DNA from: Paenibacillus sp. SYP-B4298
Lineage (GTDB): Bacteria; Bacillota; Bacilli; Paenibacillales; Paenibacillaceae
Assembly: GCF_027627475.1 (NCBI RefSeq)
Contig: NZ_CP115484.1
Location: forward strand, 2,650,001-2,714,000
Length of the DNA stretch: 64,000 bases
Direction of reading: 5' to 3'
Below are positions 52,646-62,106 of the stretch, piece by piece. The notes below the pieces were generated by a model. It was not told where the DNA came from, did not search any database, and saw nothing but the letters and a program-made list of their open reading frames with translations. The first letter of the stretch is position 1, and every line of letters begins with the position of its first letter. Both the position numbers and the translations under genes were made by a program.

Positions 52646-53752
52646 TTAGGCCTTGTAGACCGGATAGCCGGTTATGCACACGTCATCGCCGATCTGCTCC
52701 ACCTGCATGCGATCGATCCGCACCGCATCGGCCATCCGCTCCGCCCCGTCAAATTGGAAGCTGGCAGGCGCCTGCAGCCCCCCGATAATCTTGGGAGCGA
52801 AGAACATGACCAGCTTATCGATCAGCCCAGCAGCCAGCATCGCTCCATTCAGACGGCCGCCACCCTCCAGCAGGATGGAGCTGATTCCAGCCTCCGCCAG
52901 CCTCCGCATCGCCAAGCTAAGATCTACTGACGGGCCAGAGCCGCAGCGAAGCACCTTCGCGCCCTGCGCCTCCAATGCCTGTGCCCGCTCAGTCGATGCG
53001 AGCTCCGTTGTCAGTACCACCGCGTCTGCCAGACCGTCGTGAAGCATCCGCGCACTTGGCGGCAGACGCAATCTGGAATCGGCAACTACCCTCACGGGAT
53101 GCAATCCCTGGACCGGCAGGCGAGTCGTTAACTGTGGATCGTCTGCCAGCGCTGTCGACACGCCGATCAGGATGCCAGCATGCTGATGACGCAGCGTATG
53201 CGTCAGCTCTCTAGCCTGCGGGCCGCTTACCCACCGGCTATCGCCTGTCCTGGAGGCGATCTTGCCATCGAGTGTACTCGCCGTCTTGAGTGTCACGAAG
53301 GGTCGGCCGGTGCTGATATACTTGACGAAGACTTCATTCAACGTCTGCGCCTCTGCCTCCATCACCCCGGTCTCGACGAGAATGCCGTGCTCGCGGAGCC
53401 GGGTAATCCCTCGACCAGACACCTGCGGGTTCGGATCGGTCATGGCAACCACCACCCGAGCTGCTTGTGCCTCGATAATGCGTTCACAGCATGGCGGCGT
53501 CAGACCGTGATGGCTGCACGGCTCCAAGGTGACATAGACCGTCGCGCCTTGCGACTGGCTGCCTGCCATCTGGAGAGCATGCACCTCGGCATGGCCTTCT
53601 CCCTGCCGCAGATGGGCGCCCAGCCCGACAATGCGGCCGCCCTTCACCACTACACAGCCGACAACTGGATTTACCCCCGTCTGTCCCTTCATGTTCGCAG
53701 CCAGTTCAAGAGCCAGCTTCATGTAATACGCATCATTTAATGTGTCCATCAA
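52646..53752 (-). CDS. ribD: Riboflavin deaminase/reductase RibD
   Basis: 368 residues. N-terminal deaminase zinc site (HAEVHAL, then EPCSHHGLTPPC) and C-terminal reductase (about 148-368, TLKTASTLDGKIAS; ILLEGGGRLNGAML). First gene of the rib operon, controlled by the FMN riboswitch. The start is TTG 53752 or ATG 53749. The GGAGG ribosome site lies in the 3' arm of the riboswitch terminator, 9 nt before the TTG. Confidence 0.95.
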   Translation of the reverse strand: MMDTLNDAYYMKLALELAANMKGQTGVNPVVGCVVVKGGRIVGLGAHLRQGEGHAEVHALQMAGSQSQGATVYVTLEPCSHHGLTPPCCERIIEAQAARVVVAMTDPNPQVSGRGITRLREHGILVETGVMEAEAQTLNEVFVKYISTGRPFVTLKTASTLDGKIASRTGDSRWVSGPQARELTHTLRHQHAGILIGVSTALADDPQLTTRLPVQGLHPVRVVADSRLRLPPSARMLHDGLADAVVLTTELASTERAQALEAQGAKVLRCGSGPSVDLSLAMRRLAEAGISSILLEGGGRLNGAMLAAGLIDKLVMFFAPKIIGGLQAPASFQFDGAERMADAVRIDRMQVEQIGDDVCITGYPVYKA

Positions 53753-53754
53753 CG

Positions 53755-53792
53755 CAAAAAACCTCCGTCAGCGTCTCAGCGCCTTCGGAGGG
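53755..53792 (-). terminator. Riboswitch-controlled terminator before ribD
   Basis: Stem CCTCCG...CGGAGG with inner GCGC pairing, followed by TTTTTT on the minus strand, directly before the ribD start. The 3' arm also carries the ribosome site, so folding would block both transcription and translation. Confidence 0.88.
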
Positions 53793-53877
53793 ATGAATGT
53801 AGAGAAAGCATAATCAAATAAGCCTGCTCCTGTATTTGTAAAAAATACAAAAATGCACAGCACAAACTTGATACGCC

Positions 53878-54049
53878 ATCGTCTCCCTTCTCCCATCCAG
53901 ACTATACTGTCGGTCCCGGAATTACACCAGGTCCACCGCTGCCGCCAAGCTTATATGGCAGACGGGTCACGGACTGACGCCTCCTCACTAAACATCATGC
54001 GAGGGACGATCACCGCCGGTTGGGAATTTCACCCGACCCCGAAAGGAAC
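53878..54049 (-). promoter_or_regulatory. FMN riboswitch (RFN element)
   Basis: Contains conserved RFN blocks in order on the minus strand: TTTCGGGGTCGGGTGAAATTC, CCGGCGGTGAT, GTCAGTCCGTGACCCG, GGTGGACCTGGTGTAATTCCG, GGACCGACAGTATAGTCTGGA and GGGAGAAGGGAGACGA. FMN binding would favour the terminator before ribD. Confidence 0.97.
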
Positions 54050-54071
54050 TAGACTTATATGATTCACCCGA

Positions 54072-54100
54072 ATCATATCACCAAGGCTCGATAATTGCAA
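54072..54100 (-). promoter_or_regulatory. Sigma-A promoter of the rib operon
   Basis: TTGCAA, 17-nt spacer, TATGAT on the minus strand, about 22 nt before the first RFN helix. Confidence 0.8.
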
Positions 54101-54151
54101 GCTTGCACCGATCCTGGCAAGGCAACGTTTAAGCGTGCACACTCCAAACTT

Positions 54152-54952
54152 CTAGCAGAGCCTTGTCTGACACCCGCCCTTTGCCTCTACGATTGCTCCA
54201 TCGACGCTGAGCCAGACGCTCGCAGCCGAGGGGTTATATACGACATCCAGAGCAGCGGAGAATTTCAGAGCATCAAATGATTTCATGTAATCCACCAGCT
54301 CGATGTTCGTCGCGTACCAGATCGATTCAACACCGCCAGCTTGCTCGCAGAATGATTCGATCAGCTCCCAGTTGTGATCCCCGTCAAATTCATAGCTGTG
54401 CCCCCATACGTTCATGAGGAACAAATATTGCGGCCGATCCAGTTCAAGGAAGGTCTGCAGCCGATCCAGCAGTCGGTCATTGTGATGGCAGGTCGGCCGC
54501 CATTCATGCCAGTCATCCGGCATGTCGAAGCCGCCAGTTGTCTGCACCACGCGCGCGTATTCGATTCCCAGCCCTGGGAGCAGCTTCTTGATCTGCGTCG
54601 TGTAGGAGCCGTTCGGATAGCTCATGCCGCGCACCGTGTAGCCCGCCAATTGCTCGAGTCTTTTGCGATCCTCCATAATCTCGTGTACCAGCAGCTCCTT
54701 CGGACAGCGCGCGATCGTCGGATGCGTCAAGGTATGTGCCGAAATCTCATGACCCTCATACAAGGCTGCCGCTTCCTCGCCAGTTAGCCTGCCGCTGCTC
54801 CCGAACAAGCCGCTATTCAGATGGAACGTTCCCTTGATGCCATGCTGATTGAATAACGCAACCAATCTTCTGTCCGCGAAAACACCATCGTCATAGCTCA
54901 TCGTCAGCGCCTTATATCTGCCTTGCGGGAAGCACAGCATGATTTTACCCAT
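54152..54952 (-). CDS. Polysaccharide deacetylase-family protein
   Basis: A 266-residue protein without a signal peptide. NodB-type motifs: MSYDDG (metal-binding Asp pair) near residue 20, then HEISAHTLTHP (metal-binding His pair), and MSYPNGSY. This is the branch that resembles cytosolic carbohydrate deacetylases; the substrate is not evident. The start at 54952 has AGAAGGAG upstream. The longer frame reaching into ppiB is not used. Confidence 0.85.
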   Translation of the reverse strand: MGKIMLCFPQGRYKALTMSYDDGVFADRRLVALFNQHGIKGTFHLNSGLFGSSGRLTGEEAAALYEGHEISAHTLTHPTIARCPKELLVHEIMEDRKRLEQLAGYTVRGMSYPNGSYTTQIKKLLPGLGIEYARVVQTTGGFDMPDDWHEWRPTCHHNDRLLDRLQTFLELDRPQYLFLMNVWGHSYEFDGDHNWELIESFCEQAGGVESIWYATNIELVDYMKSFDALKFSAALDVVYNPSAASVWLSVDGAIVEAKGGCQTRLC

Positions 54953-55073
54953 TTCATTCAGCTCCTTCTGTAATCGCATACAATTTGGGCTTAGCAAAAC
55001 GGACAGGCTCTCTTGTATGGAGACTCCTGCCCGCCGGTTCTTCCTCCTTATTCCTAGAGCGGAGGCTCGTCCT

Positions 55074-55505
55074 TTAGTTCTCGATGATCTCAACCTTCTC
55101 CATCTTGTCACGGCCTTGGAAAGCATCGACGAACTCCATGCCCTTCGTCACTTTGCCAAATACAGTATGCTGGCCGTCCAGATGCGGCTGTGGCTGGTAG
55201 CAGATGTAGAATTGGCTGCCACCGGTATTGCGACCCGCATGCGCCATAGCCAGCGTGCCACGCTCATGCTTGTTCGGGTTGATCTCGCAGTTGATCTGGT
55301 AGCCTGGGCCACCTGTTCCCGTTCCTTGCGGGCAACCGCCTTGAGCGACGAAGCCTGGAATTACACGGTGAAATACCAGACCATTGTAGAAGCCCTCATT
55401 TGCCAGCTTCTCGAAATTGGCAACCGTATTCGGCGCATCCTGATCGAACAGGTCAATCAGCACCTCGCCGCCATTTGCCAAGGTAATTTTCGCTTGCTTT
55501 GCCAT
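55074..55505 (-). CDS. ppiB: Peptidyl-prolyl cis-trans isomerase, cyclophilin type
   Basis: A 143-residue single-domain cyclophilin that speeds proline isomerisation in the cytosol. Active-site motifs [30 protein letters not shown] and HTVFGKV are intact. ATG 55505 follows AAGGAGTGA; a GTG at 55517 inside that site is unlikely. Position between rib genes and lysA is conserved in Bacillus. Confidence 0.95.
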   Translation of the reverse strand: MAKQAKITLANGGEVLIDLFDQDAPNTVANFEKLANEGFYNGLVFHRVIPGFVAQGGCPQGTGTGGPGYQINCEINPNKHERGTLAMAHAGRNTGGSQFYICYQPQPHLDGQHTVFGKVTKGMEFVDAFQGRDKMEKVEIIEN

Positions 55506-55875
55506 ATGAACGTTCACTCCTTATATTGAATTTGCTTATGTAACCCTATCATCATACTACAATCTGCCTCAATAAGCCAAGCTGTTCCAATGGATCCCTC
55601 AGCGCTTGGCAGCTCCCTCGAGAGGCGATGCGTCATGCCTGGCTCTGCTCCCTATGGGGGACCTCGCAGTACGGCTAGTCTAGCTCGCCCCACGATGCGC
55701 AAGTCAGGGCCGATTGCTGCACGGGCTGCTAATCCGATCTGCTCCCCTACAACAGGAACCTGGCTGCTTAGCTTAAACAGATACTTAAACAGATAGCCCC
55801 CCGGCATTCATTGCCGGGAGGCTGTCTTCATGCTGCCGCCGCATAACGGCGGAGCTAGGCTTGTGGTTTATTTGC
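55506..55875 (-). terminator. Gap with hairpins after lysA
   Basis: No gene is seen. Two stems follow lysA on the minus strand: GCCGCC/CGGCGG near 55837-55853 and CCCGGCA/TGCCGGG near 55800-55822, probably the lysA terminator region, though without a long U tract. Confidence 0.5.
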
Positions 55876-57207
55876 TTAGTTGCCCACAGAAGTTTTTTTG
55901 AGACGACTAGGGATCAAGTCATTGCCTACAATGTTCTCGAACGATTCGCGTTTCACTACCAGATCAGCCTGTCCATCCTTCACGAAGACAACGGCTGGCC
56001 GGCGAATACGGTTGTAGTTGCTAGCCATGGCATAGTTGTATGCGCCAGTACAGAATACAGCCAGCAGGTCGTCCTTATGGACAGCGGGCAGCTCCAGATC
56101 CCAGATCAGCATATCACCACTCTCGCAGCATTTGCCTGCGACAGATACGGTCTCGGATACAGGCTCATTGGCGCGGTTCGCCAGGATGGCATCGTACTTG
56201 GATTCATACAGCGCCGGACGCGGATTGTCGGTCATGCCGCCGTCCACTGCGATATATTTGCGGATGCCTGGAATGTCCTTGCTGGTACCTACTGTATAGA
56301 GCGTTGTGCCAGCATCGCCGACGATGCTGCGGCCCGGCTCTACCCAGATCTCCGGCAGCGGGTAGCCAGCGTGGGTAAAGTTGGAGATGATGGCATCCGT
56401 GATCGCCTTCACATATTCACCTAGCGGAAGCGGCTTGTCTTCATCGGTATAACGGATGCCGAAGCCGCCGCCCAGATTAACCACCTGGAAGGTCAAGCCC
56501 AGCTCATCGCGCACCTGCACCGCAAAGGCTGTTACTTTATCGACAGCCATACGGAAGCCTTCTACTTCAAAAATCTGGGAGCCGATATGCGAATGAACGC
56601 CGAGAATTTCCAGATGATTCAGCTTCAATCCTTCTTGAATGGCGCGATATGCGGAACCATTGCCCAGATCAAAGCCGAATTTGGAATCTTGCTGGCCCGT
56701 AGAAATATAGTCATGCGTATGCGCCTCTACCCCTGGCGTAATGCGGAGCAGAATCTTCACGCGCTTGCCCTTCGCTCCAGCAAGCTCATTGAGCAGATCC
56801 AGCTCGATGAAGTTATCAACTACGAAGCAGCCGATATTGGCATCCAGCGCCATATTGATTTCGTCAACGGTTTTGTTGTTGCCATGGAAGTGGATGCGTT
56901 CCACTGGGAAACCAGCCTGGAGCGCTGTATGCAGTTCACCATCGGATACAACGTCAAGCGACATGCCTTCTTCCTCTGCCAGCGCGCACATCGCCATCAC
57001 ACAGAAGGCCTTGCTCGCATAGGCTACCTGGAACTTCAGGCCCGAGGCATTGAATGCCTCCACATATTCGCGGGCGCGTTGACGCACGAGCGCCTCGTCG
57101 ACAATATAAAGGGGCGTTCCGAATTCGGCAGCCAGCTTCGTTACATCATTGCCGCCGATTTCGAGATGGCCCTGTTCATTAATTTTGCTCGTTCCATGTA
57201 AGTACAT
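55876..57207 (-). CDS. lysA: Diaminopimelate decarboxylase
   Basis: Converts meso-diaminopimelate to lysine with PLP. 443 residues. PLP Lys in VAYASKAFC, HFHGNNK, VNLGGGFGIRY, EPGRSIVGDAGT and CESGD (active-site Cys) are present. ATG 57207 has TGGAGGG upstream. In spore formers the gene also links to cortex and wall supply through the diaminopimelate pool. Confidence 0.97.
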   Translation of the reverse strand: MYLHGTSKINEQGHLEIGGNDVTKLAAEFGTPLYIVDEALVRQRAREYVEAFNASGLKFQVAYASKAFCVMAMCALAEEEGMSLDVVSDGELHTALQAGFPVERIHFHGNNKTVDEINMALDANIGCFVVDNFIELDLLNELAGAKGKRVKILLRITPGVEAHTHDYISTGQQDSKFGFDLGNGSAYRAIQEGLKLNHLEILGVHSHIGSQIFEVEGFRMAVDKVTAFAVQVRDELGLTFQVVNLGGGFGIRYTDEDKPLPLGEYVKAITDAIISNFTHAGYPLPEIWVEPGRSIVGDAGTTLYTVGTSKDIPGIRKYIAVDGGMTDNPRPALYESKYDAILANRANEPVSETVSVAGKCCESGDMLIWDLELPAVHKDDLLAVFCTGAYNYAMASNYNRIRRPAVVFVKDGQADLVVKRESFENIVGNDLIPSRLKKTSVGN

Positions 57208-57321
57208 ATATTGTTCCCTCCATTTTTCCATGTCAGCCTGGTTTAATCCTAGTAACCAGTATAACGGAAAAGTACACGGATGAGAAATAGATTATCTTGA
57301 AGAACATTTGCACTTTTGCGA

Positions 57322-59127
57322 CTATTTTTTGGGAGGCATCTTGTTAAGCTGCTGAGGCTGCAGCAGGTTGGGACGTGTGCGATTATGCAAAACCGGCACG
57401 CGCAGCAAGATGCTCCACAAGGCCCTGGCATCAAATGGAATGAGCGGCCACATGTATGGACGGTTATAGGACCGCTCCATGACCAGCACGATGAACGCCA
57501 GCGTGGATACGAGCATGAAGCCGGGAACATGGAGCACGGCAACTGCAATGATGAGCAGCAGTCGCACAATCCGGTTCGCCAGGCCAAGCTCATAGCTAGG
57601 TGTAGCGAACATCCCGATGGCTGCTACAGCCATATATAGGATGACCTCATTAATGAACAGCCCCGTCTTGACGGCTACATCGCCAATTAAAATCGCTGCA
57701 ATCAGCGACATCGCAGTCGCCAGCGGAGTCGGTGTATGCACCGATGCCATCCGCATCAGATCCACCCCCAGCTCCGCCAGCACAAACTGCAGCACGAGCG
57801 GCAGCCGCCCAAGCTCGCTCGGGCCGATAAAGGCGAGCGCCGCCGGCTTAAGCTCCGGCTGGAGCACATACAAAAACCATAGGGGCAGCAGAAACAATGA
57901 GGCGAGAATGCCCAGAAACCGCACCCAGCGCAGAAAGGTGCCAATAAACGGGGTCTGACGGTTTTCCTCTGCATGCTGCACCAGGTCAAAAAAGGTTGTC
58001 GGCAAGATCATCACACTGGGCGTCGTGTCCACAAAGACCGCTACATTCCCCTCCAGCAAATGCGAGGCGACCACATCAGGGCGCTCGGAGTAACGCACGA
58101 GCGGATAGGGGTTCCATCCCCGCTTCACCGTTGCCTCCTCCAGTTGCTTGTCAGCCATCGGCAGTCCATCCAGTTCAACATTTTCCAGCTTGCCCTTAAT
58201 CGACTCCACCAGCTTCGGGTTTGCGATGTCGTTAATATAGGCAATGCATACATCCGTCTGCGTCCGTCTTCCGATCTTCATAATCTCGTAGCGCAGACCC
58301 GGATCACGCAGCCGGCGCCGCACCAGCGTCACATTGACCATCAATGTTTCGACGAAGCCGTCGCGGCTGCCTCTGACGACCCTCTCCAGCGTAGGCTCAT
58401 CGGGCGAACGGGCCGGGAACTGCTTGGCGTCAATAATGAGCGCTGTTCCTTCATCCTCGATGAACAATGCGGTGCTGCCTGCCAGCACCGCATCCACCAC
58501 CTTGTCAAAATCATGCTCAGCCGTTACCTGAACAGCCGGCACGTACAGCTCAAAGAATGCATGCAGCGCATCGGAGGAAACCTGCTCAGGAGTCAAATAC
58601 GTTAACCGCTTAAGCACCTCGGTTAGCACCACATCCTTGACAAAGCCGTTTATGAAAAACAGCGACGTTCTGCGCTTGCCAAAGGTCATCTCTCTGGCTA
58701 CGACGTCGAAGCTGTCGCCTAGCCCCACGCTCTTCTCCAGCAACTGCCGAAAATCATCCAGCTTATGCGGAACAGGCTGACGCTTCTCATGTCGGTCATC
58801 CTGCGCCCCGCCACGCTTGGGCGAGCCCCCTTGATGCTGTCCGGCGCTCTGGTTCTGATTCACGCTATCCTGCTGCTGACCGTCCTGAAGCGCGCCTGGC
58901 CAAGAGGCATCGACTGCCCATACGGGCTGGCTGCTCTGCTCCCGGCTCCGTTGACGGTTCCCTTCCGTTGCCTTCGCCCCCTCTCCTTCCTGGCTGTTGT
59001 GTGCTTCCGCAGCATCTGGTTGGACCATGCGATCTCTCTCATGGGCTGGCATAGCACCGGGCTGTCCATGAGGAGGTGTATGTCCACCGTCATTATTGCC
59101 TGTATTCCACTCTCTCAACTGCTCCAC
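57322..59127 (-). CDS. spoVAF: SpoVAF/GerA-family germination protein with long N-terminal extension
   Basis: 601 residues. The GerA-type soluble domain (about 125-370; RRTSLFFINGFVKDVVLTEVLKRL, GRRTQTDVCIAYINDIANPKLV) is followed by five or so TM segments (about 400-575). SpoVAF in B. subtilis is a subunit of a spore channel that amplifies germination. Residues 1-115 form an extra hydrophilic Gln-, Gly- and His-rich region not typical of the family. The start is GTG 59127 close to GCGAGGAGA, or a TTG four codons on. It follows spoVAB directly. Confidence 0.9.
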   Translation of the reverse strand: MEQLREWNTGNNDGGHTPPHGQPGAMPAHERDRMVQPDAAEAHNSQEGEGAKATEGNRQRSREQSSQPVWAVDASWPGALQDGQQQDSVNQNQSAGQHQGGSPKRGGAQDDRHEKRQPVPHKLDDFRQLLEKSVGLGDSFDVVAREMTFGKRRTSLFFINGFVKDVVLTEVLKRLTYLTPEQVSSDALHAFFELYVPAVQVTAEHDFDKVVDAVLAGSTALFIEDEGTALIIDAKQFPARSPDEPTLERVVRGSRDGFVETLMVNVTLVRRRLRDPGLRYEIMKIGRRTQTDVCIAYINDIANPKLVESIKGKLENVELDGLPMADKQLEEATVKRGWNPYPLVRYSERPDVVASHLLEGNVAVFVDTTPSVMILPTTFFDLVQHAEENRQTPFIGTFLRWVRFLGILASLFLLPLWFLYVLQPELKPAALAFIGPSELGRLPLVLQFVLAELGVDLMRMASVHTPTPLATAMSLIAAILIGDVAVKTGLFINEVILYMAVAAIGMFATPSYELGLANRIVRLLLIIAVAVLHVPGFMLVSTLAFIVLVMERSYNRPYMWPLIPFDARALWSILLRVPVLHNRTRPNLLQPQQLNKMPPKK

Positions 59128-59151
59128 TCTCCTCGCCTGGACTTTGAATCG

Positions 59152-59583
59152 TTACCATTGATACACGAGCCAATCAAACAGCGAGCCCAGCACCTTGCCG
59201 AGCACCATCGACATGACGAGCGCCTGAATGAACGTGCCCAATTGCAGCCGTTTGGCCAGAATCGGCAATACATTCATGACTTCAGTCAGCGCCGCAGCGA
59301 GCATCCCGATAAATATGCCGTCCAGCAGCCCCATTCCCGCCAGAGGCAGTGCATGAAGCGGCAATCGGAGGCTCCAGTCCAGAAAGTCTGCCAGCGACCA
59401 GTAGACCGAACCGGCGACCAGTGCAGATTCGAACCAGACGGACTTCTGATAGGCGTTGGCCAGTTGGGCCAATCTCGGGATCAGATCGAACACGACTAGC
59501 AGAGCTACCATGCCGCTACCGACGGCAAGCCCGCCTCCCAGCCCCAGCAGTGCAACAAACATCCCCAGCAGCAGCTCAGTCAT
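59152..59583 (-). CDS. spoVAB: Stage V sporulation protein AB
   Basis: A 143-residue protein with four TM segments (LLLGMFVALLGLGGGLAVGSGMVALL; MLLAAALTEVMNVLPILAKRL). The SpoVA proteins move dipicolinic acid into and out of the spore. It overlaps spoVAA by 8 nt and precedes spoVAF, with spoVAC, spoVAD and spoVAE absent between. Confidence 0.92.
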   Translation of the reverse strand: MTELLLGMFVALLGLGGGLAVGSGMVALLVVFDLIPRLAQLANAYQKSVWFESALVAGSVYWSLADFLDWSLRLPLHALPLAGMGLLDGIFIGMLAAALTEVMNVLPILAKRLQLGTFIQALVMSMVLGKVLGSLFDWLVYQW

Positions 59584-60223
59584 CGGCCTGCCGCTGTTGT
59601 TTTTCGTTGCGCTGTTTTTTGCCCATTTCCTCTGCGATTACATACGTATTGACGTTTTCCTGATACATGTACATCTCCAGCTCCAGCGGATTCGGTTCAT
59701 CATTCAGACGTTTGCGGAACAGGTGATTGAAGAACAGTACCATCCCAAGGCCAATACCGAGCGAATAAGGGATTTGAAACCAGAGCGGGTGCTCCTGACG
59801 TTTCCCCGTTACCAGCTCTGATATGCGCTGGTGCACCTCCTTCATACTGACATCCGCATGAAAATTCATAATCGCCAGCCCTGCACCAAAAAACAACAGC
59901 AGCCAAGCAAAGATAAGTACAACCTTTCGAGGCTTCTGCGGCTTGGGACTGATCATGACCAACACCTGCGGGTCGCCATAAGGCTCAATCATCAGTTCAG
60001 GATAAGCCTCTCGAATCGTCTGAATAATATGCAGAATATCAATGACATACCGATTGCCGTCCTCAGGACGATGCCGATATAGCTCCAGCTTGCCAAGCGT
60101 TTGAGCCAACGGAGTATGCAGCAGCAGCCGTGCTGCTTGTCCCAAGGTGACCGCTTCTCCTGGACGTATCGTAATCCGCTTGCGCAGACGCAAATATAAA
60201 GTTGAGCTCCCCACAGCTTCCAT
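59576..60223 (-). CDS. spoVAA: Stage V sporulation protein AA
   Basis: 215 residues. N-terminal cytosolic domain (YLRLRKRITIRPGEAVTLGQ) and two TM segments (about 121-143 and 175-197). First gene of the reduced spoVA operon. ATG 60223 has AAAGGA upstream. Confidence 0.9.
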   Translation of the reverse strand: MEAVGSSTLYLRLRKRITIRPGEAVTLGQAARLLLHTPLAQTLGKLELYRHRPEDGNRYVIDILHIIQTIREAYPELMIEPYGDPQVLVMISPKPQKPRKVVLIFAWLLLFFGAGLAIMNFHADVSMKEVHQRISELVTGKRQEHPLWFQIPYSLGIGLGMVLFFNHLFRKRLNDEPNPLELEMYMYQENVNTYVIAEEMGKKQRNEKQQRQADD

Positions 60224-60264
60224 CACGCACCATTCCTTTGCTACGGATGTTGGATTGTCTGTCT

Positions 60265-60294
60265 TATTATGAGAATCCGCTGCTGCCTCTACTC
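60265..60294 (-). promoter_or_regulatory. Candidate sigma-G promoter of spoVAA
   Basis: GAGTA, 18-nt spacer, CATAATA on the minus strand, 40 nt before spoVAA. The -10 fits CATnnTA; the -35 has one mismatch. Confidence 0.4.
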
Positions 60295-60361
60295 CACGGA
60301 CATACAGGTAAAAACTGAAAAAAGACCGCACAGTGGCGGCCTATATGCTCCTATCACCGTT

Positions 60362-60391
60362 GACAGTAGAAGTTTTGTTTCTTCTACTGTC
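60362..60391 (-). terminator. Hairpin after sigF
   Basis: Perfect 11-bp inverted repeat GACAGTAGAAG/CTTCTACTGTC with an 8-nt loop, just past the sigF stop. No long U tract. Confidence 0.6.
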
Positions 60392-60418
60392 TCCTTAACA
60401 GGGCGCAACTTGAGGCCT

Positions 60419-61174
60419 TTACTGTGCGATCTGATCTTTAATGCATTGCAATATTTTCTTTTCCAGCCGTGACACCTGCACCTGGGAGATGCCTAGCCGC
60501 GCAGCCACCTCTGATTGTGTCTGGTCACGGTAATATCGCAGATAGACGATAAGCCGTTCGCGTTCGGACAGGGTGCCGATCGCTTCGTTCAACGCGAGCT
60601 TGTCAAACCATTTTTCCTGTGAATCATCCGAGATTTGATCCATCAGCGTGATGGGATCGCCATCATTCTCGAACACAGTCTCATGAATCGAGGTCGGCGG
60701 CTTGTTCGCTTCCTGGGCAAAGACGACATCCTCCGGCGAGATGCCGAGCTGCTGAGCAACCTCCTTGATCGTCGGCTGCCTGCCATGTACCTTGGAGAGC
60801 TCATCCTTCGTCTTTCGAACCTTGTTCGCCAGCTCCTTCAATGAGCGGCTTACCTTGAGTGTCCCATCATCCCGTAGAAATCGCTGAATCTCCCCGATAA
60901 TCATCGGCACTGCATAGGTTGAAAACTTGACATCATAGGAGAGGTCAAATTTATCAACCGATTTGAGCAAGCCGATGCAACCAATCTGGAACAGATCCTC
61001 CGGATCATAGCCGCGGTTCATAAACCGCTGAACCACGGACCAGACCAGACGGATATTGCATTGGACGAGGGTATCCCTGGCTATCGTATCACCAGACTGG
61101 CTGAGCAGTATAAGCCGTTTCACTTCCGTATCGTTCAGATAGGTTTGCGATGCTTGCTTCATATCGACTTCCAT
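60419..61174 (-). CDS. sigF: Sporulation sigma factor SigF
   Basis: 251 residues, the first forespore-specific sigma factor. Region 2 (DLFQIGCIGLLKSVDKFDL; STYAVPMIIGEIQRFLRDDG), region 3 and region 4 (RERLIVYLRYYRDQTQSEVA, then RLGISQVQVSRLEKKIL) are complete. SpoIIAB holds it inactive until SpoIIAA is dephosphorylated. Third gene of the spoIIA operon. Confidence 0.98.
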   Translation of the reverse strand: MEVDMKQASQTYLNDTEVKRLILLSQSGDTIARDTLVQCNIRLVWSVVQRFMNRGYDPEDLFQIGCIGLLKSVDKFDLSYDVKFSTYAVPMIIGEIQRFLRDDGTLKVSRSLKELANKVRKTKDELSKVHGRQPTIKEVAQQLGISPEDVVFAQEANKPPTSIHETVFENDGDPITLMDQISDDSQEKWFDKLALNEAIGTLSERERLIVYLRYYRDQTQSEVAARLGISQVQVSRLEKKILQCIKDQIAQ

Positions 61175-61194
61175 GAGGCTCCACCCCTACACGC

Positions 61195-61641
61195 CTAATT
61201 GTAGAGCGCTTTTTTTGATTCGATTCGCTTCATCATCGAAATGCGCGTCCCATGCTCCTGCGAGCTGGTCACTTCAAACCGGTCCATAAAGTTTTCCATA
61301 ATCGTAAAGCCCATGCCTGAGCGCTCCAGCTCCGGCTTCGAGGTGTACAGCGGCTGTCTGGCTAATTCCAGATCCTCGATTCCATTCCCCTTGTCTATTA
61401 CCGTAATGGACACGGTATCCCCGTCAATAGACGCCTCGATCGTCACAATGCCTTCCGGATCGCTATCATAGCCATGAATTATCGAATTGGTTACGGCTTC
61501 TGAAACGACGGTCTTCAGATCATTCAACTCCTCAATGGTAGGGTCCAGTTGAGAGATAAAAGCAGCAACTGCTACCCGTGCAAAAGCTTCATTCTCCGAT
61601 CTGCTGGAGAACGACAGCGTCATAAAGTTCGTTCCACTCAT
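61195..61641 (-). CDS. spoIIAB: Anti-sigma F factor SpoIIAB
   Basis: 148-residue GHKL-fold kinase. ATP-binding motifs [21 protein letters not shown] and [14 protein letters not shown] are intact. It binds SigF and phosphorylates SpoIIAA on serine. Overlaps spoIIAA by 4 nt. Confidence 0.98.
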   Translation of the reverse strand: MSGTNFMTLSFSSRSENEAFARVAVAAFISQLDPTIEELNDLKTVVSEAVTNSIIHGYDSDPEGIVTIEASIDGDTVSITVIDKGNGIEDLELARQPLYTSKPELERSGMGFTIMENFMDRFEVTSSQEHGTRISMMKRIESKKALYN

Positions 61642-61991
61642 GATACGACCTCCAGACTTGAGAGCGCCATCCGCTCGTCATCATGAATTGTCAGGATCTT
61701 GAACAGTCCAGACAGCTCAAGCAGGCGGTATACGCTGGCATTCACATCGCATACGACCATTTTACCGCCTCGGCTTTTGAGCAGCTTGTAGCGACCCAGG
61801 ATGACTCCCAGACCCGAGCTGTCCATGAAGACGAGCTCCTTCAAACTAAGAATGACATGATCACTGCTTCCGCGGAGAATGGCTTCCTCCATTTTTAGCT
61901 TCACCGTATCCGCCGTATGGTGATCGAGCTCCCCCCGCAAGCGGACAATCAGCACATTGCGGTAATGCTCCAGCTCAACCTGAAGACTCAT
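61638..61991 (-). CDS. spoIIAA: Anti-sigma F factor antagonist SpoIIAA
   Basis: 117-residue STAS-domain protein with MDSSGLG; Ser58 corresponds to the phosphorylated serine. When dephosphorylated by SpoIIE it frees SigF from SpoIIAB. First gene of spoIIA, preceded by GGAAGGAGTGA. Confidence 0.98.
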   Translation of the reverse strand: MSLQVELEHYRNVLIVRLRGELDHHTADTVKLKMEEAILRGSSDHVILSLKELVFMDSSGLGVILGRYKLLKSRGGKMVVCDVNASVYRLLELSGLFKILTIHDDERMALSSLEVVS

Positions 61992-62025
61992 AATCTGTTC
62001 ACTCCTTCCGTTGTTAGATCAGAGT

Positions 62026-62054
62026 GTTCTACATGCGGCTATACCATTCCTGCC
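62026..62054 (-). promoter_or_regulatory. Sigma-H-type promoter of spoIIA
   Basis: GGCAGGAATG, 12-nt spacer, GTAGAAC on the minus strand, fitting RnAGGAwww-N11-12-RnnGAAT with one mismatch, 35 nt before spoIIAA. The B. subtilis spoIIA promoter is also sigma-H dependent. Confidence 0.7.
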
Positions 62055-62106
62055 TCACGACAAAACTAGAAGAAGCCCGCTAGAAGCTGACAAAAAGCGC
62101 TACGCT

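Noticed and set aside
55590-55796. 68-codon plus-strand frame after ppiB
   Set aside because: No ribosome site, no domain, and it lies in the terminator-bearing gap behind lysA.
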